From Rhodospirillales bacterium (GTDB lineage Bacteria > Pseudomonadota > Alphaproteobacteria > MPNO01 > UBA2964), in assembly GCA_002727395.1 (NCBI GenBank), contig PBWY01000091.1:1-8645 (forward strand): a DNA stretch of 8,645 nt, given 5' to 3'. The notes below the pieces were generated by a model. That model was not told the DNA's origin. It searched no databases and saw nothing but the letters and a program-made list of their open reading frames with translations. Positions 5,503-8,645 of this stretch are shown in pieces. The position numbers and the translations under genes are program-made. How positions within the stretch are numbered: position 1 is the stretch's first letter; each line of letters opens with the position of its first letter.

Positions 5503-7317
5503 ATGGAACAACGCAATCTCATCATGGCAGTAGTAGCCTCAATTACGATTTTATTGGGATGGCAATTTTTATACGAGCAGCCGCGCCTTGATAAGGAATT
5601 AGCAGCACGAAAAGCAATCGAAAATCAGAAAAATAACAGCAACCCGCCAATTATTCAAAAACAATTAACACAGCAAACAAGTAAAGATGCAACAGTACCC
5701 ACCCCGAACAGTCAAACCAATTCACCCGCTGTTCCGGGAAGTGGAGCTCTTCTGCCGACTGCGCCAATTGTTGGGGTGCCAATAAAACCAAAAGGGCCCT
5801 CTCGATCCACAATATTAAAAAGGACCCAACGCGTCCAAATCAACTCTAAACGTCTGATAGGTTCCATTAAATTGAAAGGTGGTCACATTGACGATCTAGT
5901 ATTTAAGAACTATCACGAAACTATAGATACTAATAGTTCAAAAATTACATTGCTTTCCCCAACGGGAACTAAAAACCCATACTATGCCCAGTTTGGCTGG
6001 GTAGCGAGCGACTCCAGCATTAAACTCCCCACATCAGAAACTAACTGGCGTACGGACCAATCCACTCTTTCCCCTAACAAATCAATCAGACTTTACTGGG
6101 AAAATGGTCAAGGTCTAAAGTTTATTCGTACCATTTCTCTTGATGAGAACTACATGTTCTCTATTACTCAATCGGTTGAAAATAACAGCAACAAGGCGAT
6201 AACTCTATATCCATACGGATTAGTATCAAGAACTGGTACCCCCGATGTTCTCGGTTTTTTTATTCTTCATGAAGGACTCCTAGGAGTGTTTGATGGTCAG
6301 CTTAAAGAAATCGACTACGATGACTTACAGGAAGCTAAAACCATCAGCCAACGCAGTAAAGGCGGGTGGATTGGTATTACAGATAAATATTGGCTGACCG
6401 CTTTAATTCCCAACCAGAAGTCCGACGTCCAATCTAACTTCAGGCATAACTTTCAGGGAAAAGCAGATAAATACCAAGTAGACTACCTTGGTGAAGCCAA
6501 ATCAGTTATGCCAGGATATTCTATCTCGGTAAATAATCTGCTTTTTGCTGGAGCAAAGGAAGTAAAAGTTCTTGATTCCTATGAGGAAAAACTAAACATT
6601 TCACGTTTCGATCTCGCCATTGATTTTGGTTGGTTTTATTTTTTAACCAAACCAATATTTTATGTTTTGATGTGGTTTGCCGACCACATCGGAAATTATG
6701 GGCTCGCAATTCTTTTGCTCACAGTTTTAATAAAGTTATTCTTTTTCCCATTGGCCAATAAATCCTATCGAGCCATGAGTAAATTGAAACAACTACAACC
6801 AAAAATGACCAAACTTAGGGACCGACATAAAGATAATCGTGCGAAGATGAATGAGGCGATGATGCAGTTATATAAGACTGAAAAGGTTAACCCAGCTGCT
6901 GGTTGTTTTCCTATGCTCATCCAGATTCCTGTATTTTTTGCACTTTATAAAGTTTTATTTGTTTCCATAGAAATGAGACATGCCCCCTTTTATGGTTGGA
7001 TACATGATCTCTCGGCACCAGATCCCACCTCAATCTTCAGTTTATTTGGTTTAATTCCATGGACACCGCCAGAGTTCCTTTTAATTGGCATTTGGCCAAT
7101 CTTAATGGGTATAACTATGTATCTTCAACAGAAACTTAATCCTGCCCCTGCAGATCCAATGCAAGCAAAAATTTTCATGTTTCTACCCATAATATTCACT
7201 ATCATGCTTGCGCGTTTTCCGGCAGGTCTCGTAATTTATTGGGCTTGGAATAATATTCTGTCTATTGCCCAACAATGGGTCATCATGCGACGAATGGGAG
7301 TTAAGGTTAACCCATAG
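5503..7317 (+). CDS. yidC: Membrane protein insertase YidC
   Basis: A full-length Gram-negative type YidC of 604 residues. The first helix is at about 6-23. A Gln/Asn/Pro/Thr-rich linker (about 40-100) leads to the large periplasmic beta-domain (about 105-355). The conserved insertase core follows from about 370 to 598. Its helices are at about 385-417, 465-487, 523-542 and 555-590, and a charged cytoplasmic hairpin rich in Lys and Arg lies at 421-460. The motif KTEKVNPAAGCFPMLIQIPVFFALY (458-482) is a family hallmark. Lys411, in LLTVLIKLFFFPL, aligns with the groove arginine of E. coli YidC (R366) and keeps the positive charge. YidC inserts and folds inner-membrane proteins alone or with SecYEG. 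The ribosome binding site is weak (AGAAG at 5496-5500), consistent with coupling to yidD. Confidence 0.97.
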   Translation: MEQRNLIMAVVASITILLGWQFLYEQPRLDKELAARKAIENQKNNSNPPIIQKQLTQQTSKDATVPTPNSQTNSPAVPGSGALLPTAPIVGVPIKPKGPSRSTILKRTQRVQINSKRLIGSIKLKGGHIDDLVFKNYHETIDTNSSKITLLSPTGTKNPYYAQFGWVASDSSIKLPTSETNWRTDQSTLSPNKSIRLYWENGQGLKFIRTISLDENYMFSITQSVENNSNKAITLYPYGLVSRTGTPDVLGFFILHEGLLGVFDGQLKEIDYDDLQEAKTISQRSKGGWIGITDKYWLTALIPNQKSDVQSNFRHNFQGKADKYQVDYLGEAKSVMPGYSISVNNLLFAGAKEVKVLDSYEEKLNISRFDLAIDFGWFYFLTKPIFYVLMWFADHIGNYGLAILLLTVLIKLFFFPLANKSYRAMSKLKQLQPKMTKLRDRHKDNRAKMNEAMMQLYKTEKVNPAAGCFPMLIQIPVFFALYKVLFVSIEMRHAPFYGWIHDLSAPDPTSIFSLFGLIPWTPPEFLLIGIWPILMGITMYLQQKLNPAPADPMQAKIFMFLPIIFTIMLARFPAGLVIYWAWNNILSIAQQWVIMRRMGVKVNP

Positions 7318-7348
7318 CTCCTATAACGTCTCAAATTAGAGCTGGCGT

Positions 7349-8011
7349 ATGAATAATAATATCAACAATTACTCTGAAGACCAGACACAAGAATTTAGTC
7401 GCAAGCTCTTTGCTGGTGAATGCCAGTTCTTTGCTGCGTCAACAAACCTAGAAAATTTACCGCCTCCCGGTTTACCCGAAATCGGTTTCGCTGGGCGATC
7501 AAATGTCGGCAAATCAAGTCTAATTAATGCCCTGACGGGTCGTAAAACATTAGCCAGAATTTCCCGAACCCCGGGGAGAACACAACAGCTTAATTTTTTT
7601 AACCTTAATGGTTATATGGTGCTAGTAGATATGCCTGGTTATGGTTTTGCTCGTGTTTCCAAAACACGCGTAAGATCTTGGACAAATCTTATGCATGACT
7701 ATTTGAAAGGGCGGCCCACGTTGCAGCGATTATGCTTGTTGATTGACTCAAGGCACGGTATCAAGGCTTCTGACAAGGAACTAATGAATGAACTGGATGA
7801 TGCAGCTGTAGTTTATCAAATAATCTTGACTAAAGCTGATAAGGTTTCAGTAAAAGATATAACAGAATTTTCGAGGGGTTTTGAGTTAATGAGGAAGAAA
7901 CATCCCGCTAGTCATCCCGAGATTATTGCTACAAGTGCCCGAAAAGATAAAGGTATTGCGGAATTAAGAAGTTCGCTCTCTTTACTAGTAGCTCCATATC
8001 ATTTCAGATAA
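7349..8011 (+). CDS. engB: Ribosome-biogenesis GTP-binding protein EngB (YsxC/YihA)
   Basis: A 220-residue TRAFAC-class GTPase of the EngB family, normal length. G1 is GRSNVGKSS (49-57). It is followed by the family-typical RISRTPGRTQQLNFF (70-84) holding the G2 threonine. G3 is DMPGYGFA (94-101), G4 TKAD (161-164) and G5 SARK (196-199). The N-terminus, with LFAGECQFFAAS and LPPPGLPEIGFAG, is typical of alphaproteobacterial copies. EngB takes part in late assembly of the 50S subunit. It follows yidC after 31 bases. The ATG at 7349 has only a short GAG (7339-7341) as ribosome binding site. That GAG lies in one arm of a 5-bp inverted repeat (AGCTC at 7316-7320, GAGCT at 7339-7343). All G-motifs are intact, so it should be functional. 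Confidence 0.97.
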   Translation: MNNNINNYSEDQTQEFSRKLFAGECQFFAASTNLENLPPPGLPEIGFAGRSNVGKSSLINALTGRKTLARISRTPGRTQQLNFFNLNGYMVLVDMPGYGFARVSKTRVRSWTNLMHDYLKGRPTLQRLCLLIDSRHGIKASDKELMNELDDAAVVYQIILTKADKVSVKDITEFSRGFELMRKKHPASHPEIIATSARKDKGIAELRSSLSLLVAPYHFR

Positions 8012-8039
8012 AGTAGACTGTACTTAGAGTAATAAATCG

Positions 8040-8645
8040 ATGAATTTAACAAAATCAAAGAAAAAGGTCGCGCTTGGGCCGTTGCATAACCAACTTGAAA
8101 AGGCCGAGACTCTGTCAGAAGCCTTACCATACATGCGTGCATATTCAGGTAAAACCTTCGTGGTCAAGTACGGTGGGCACGCAATGGGCGACCCTGAACT
8201 TTCCGTTAAATTTGCTAGGGACATCGTTTTATTAAAACAAGTAGGTATTAACCCGATAGTTGTTCATGGCGGGGGGCCCCAAATCGGGGCAATGCTCAAA
8301 AAACTTAAAATTAAAAGTTCTTTTGTTGACGGACTTCGAGTTACAGACGCTGCCGCAGTTGAAGTTGTTGAGATGGTGCTCTCAGGTAGTATTAACAAAC
8401 AGGTTGTTCGCTTGGTTAATCAAGCCGGTGGAACGGCTATAGGTTTGTCCGGCACGGATGGTAGCCTTATTAAGGCAAAAAAACTTCAGCGCAGAAAGCG
8501 GGATCCAGACTCTAACCTAGAAAAGGTTTTGGATTTAGGGTTTGTTGGTGAACCATCCATCATTAATGCCAAAGTATTAGAGGAGCTCGCTTCCTCTGAT
8601 ATCATACCAGTCATTGCACCTTTGGGAATTGGGTCAAAAGGTGAA
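8040..8645 (+). CDS. argB: Acetylglutamate kinase, 3'-truncated by the window end
   Basis: Translation from the ATG at 8040 is open to the last base and gives 202 residues of an enzyme that usually has about 295-300. ArgB phosphorylates N-acetyl-L-glutamate with ATP, the second step of arginine synthesis. The amino acid kinase fold is clear: VVKYGGHAM (41-49) with the catalytic Lys43, VVHGGGPQI (74-82) binding phosphate, DGLRVTD (97-103), GLSGTDG (135-141), DLGFVGEP (165-172) and IIPVIAPLG (188-196). About 25 residues before the kinase core (PLHNQLEKAETLSEALPYM) match the N-terminal helix of hexameric, arginine-inhibited forms, so feedback inhibition by arginine is likely, as inference. It follows engB by 28 bases, a known alphaproteobacterial order. 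The ribosome binding site is weak (AGAG at 8026-8029). Confidence 0.95.
   Translation, partial: MNLTKSKKKVALGPLHNQLEKAETLSEALPYMRAYSGKTFVVKYGGHAMGDPELSVKFARDIVLLKQVGINPIVVHGGGPQIGAMLKKLKIKSSFVDGLRVTDAAAVEVVEMVLSGSINKQVVRLVNQAGGTAIGLSGTDGSLIKAKKLQRRKRDPDSNLEKVLDLGFVGEPSIINAKVLEELASSDIIPVIAPLGIGSKGE

Noticed and set aside
7316..7343. 5-bp inverted repeat AGCTC/GAGCT between yidC and engB as a regulatory hairpin
   Set aside because: The stem is only 5 bp with an 18-base loop. It covers the weak engB ribosome binding site but is too unstable to claim control.
8024..8442. Short open frames on both strands inside argB
   Set aside because: The frame beginning at 8040 encodes unmistakable acetylglutamate kinase through to the window end, so the other frames are shadows.

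Overview
The window looks like chromosomal DNA of an AT-rich alphaproteobacterium. The strongest evidence is the block rpmH-rnpA-yidD-yidC-engB-argB, an order known from alphaproteobacteria. The protein wording agrees: the L34 sequence, the EngB N-terminus ending in PPPGLPEIGFAGRSNVGKSS, and the N-terminally extended ArgB. A marine or other free-living member of the Rhodospirillales or a related order would fit, but that is inference. No mobile element, CRISPR array, rRNA or tRNA gene is visible, and no gene-free stretch exceeds 300 bases.

Left part (1-2467, plus strand): a 5'-truncated DMT/EamA-family transporter, then after 72 bases a tight run of a VOC-fold (glyoxalase/dioxygenase superfamily) protein and two tandem GstB-like glutathione S-transferases. 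The gaps in that run are 15 and 4 bases. It looks like a small detoxification or small-molecule conversion operon, but its substrate cannot be read from sequence.

Middle part (2492-4448, minus strand): an isocitrate lyase/PEP mutase superfamily enzyme, a 59-residue two-helix membrane protein of unknown function, and a TVP38/TMEM64 (VTT/DedA-like) membrane protein. The first two are 32 bases apart and may be cotranscribed. The third is separated by about 170 bases. The minus-strand block converges on the left cluster and diverges from the right one.

A divergent intergenic region (4449-4697) holds a credible sigma70-type promoter for rpmH, a perfect TATAAT box close to the TTG start of the TVP38 gene, and a perfect 9-bp inverted repeat between the two promoters.

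Right part (4698-8645, plus strand): rpmH (ribosomal protein L34), rnpA (RNase P protein), yidD and yidC (membrane protein insertion), engB (ribosome-assembly GTPase) and the first 202 codons of argB (acetylglutamate kinase, arginine synthesis). rpmH, rnpA, yidD and yidC are packed with gaps from 0 (or a 1-base overlap) to 5 bases, and engB and argB follow at about 30 bases. The block joins translation, RNA processing and membrane biogenesis.

I did not find a convincing new biological system. The most unusual points are the tandem GST pair with its VOC neighbour, the small orphan membrane protein, and the repeat structure between the divergent promoters. rpmH and the partial argB, which a simple open-reading-frame scan can miss, are annotated here from direct translation.
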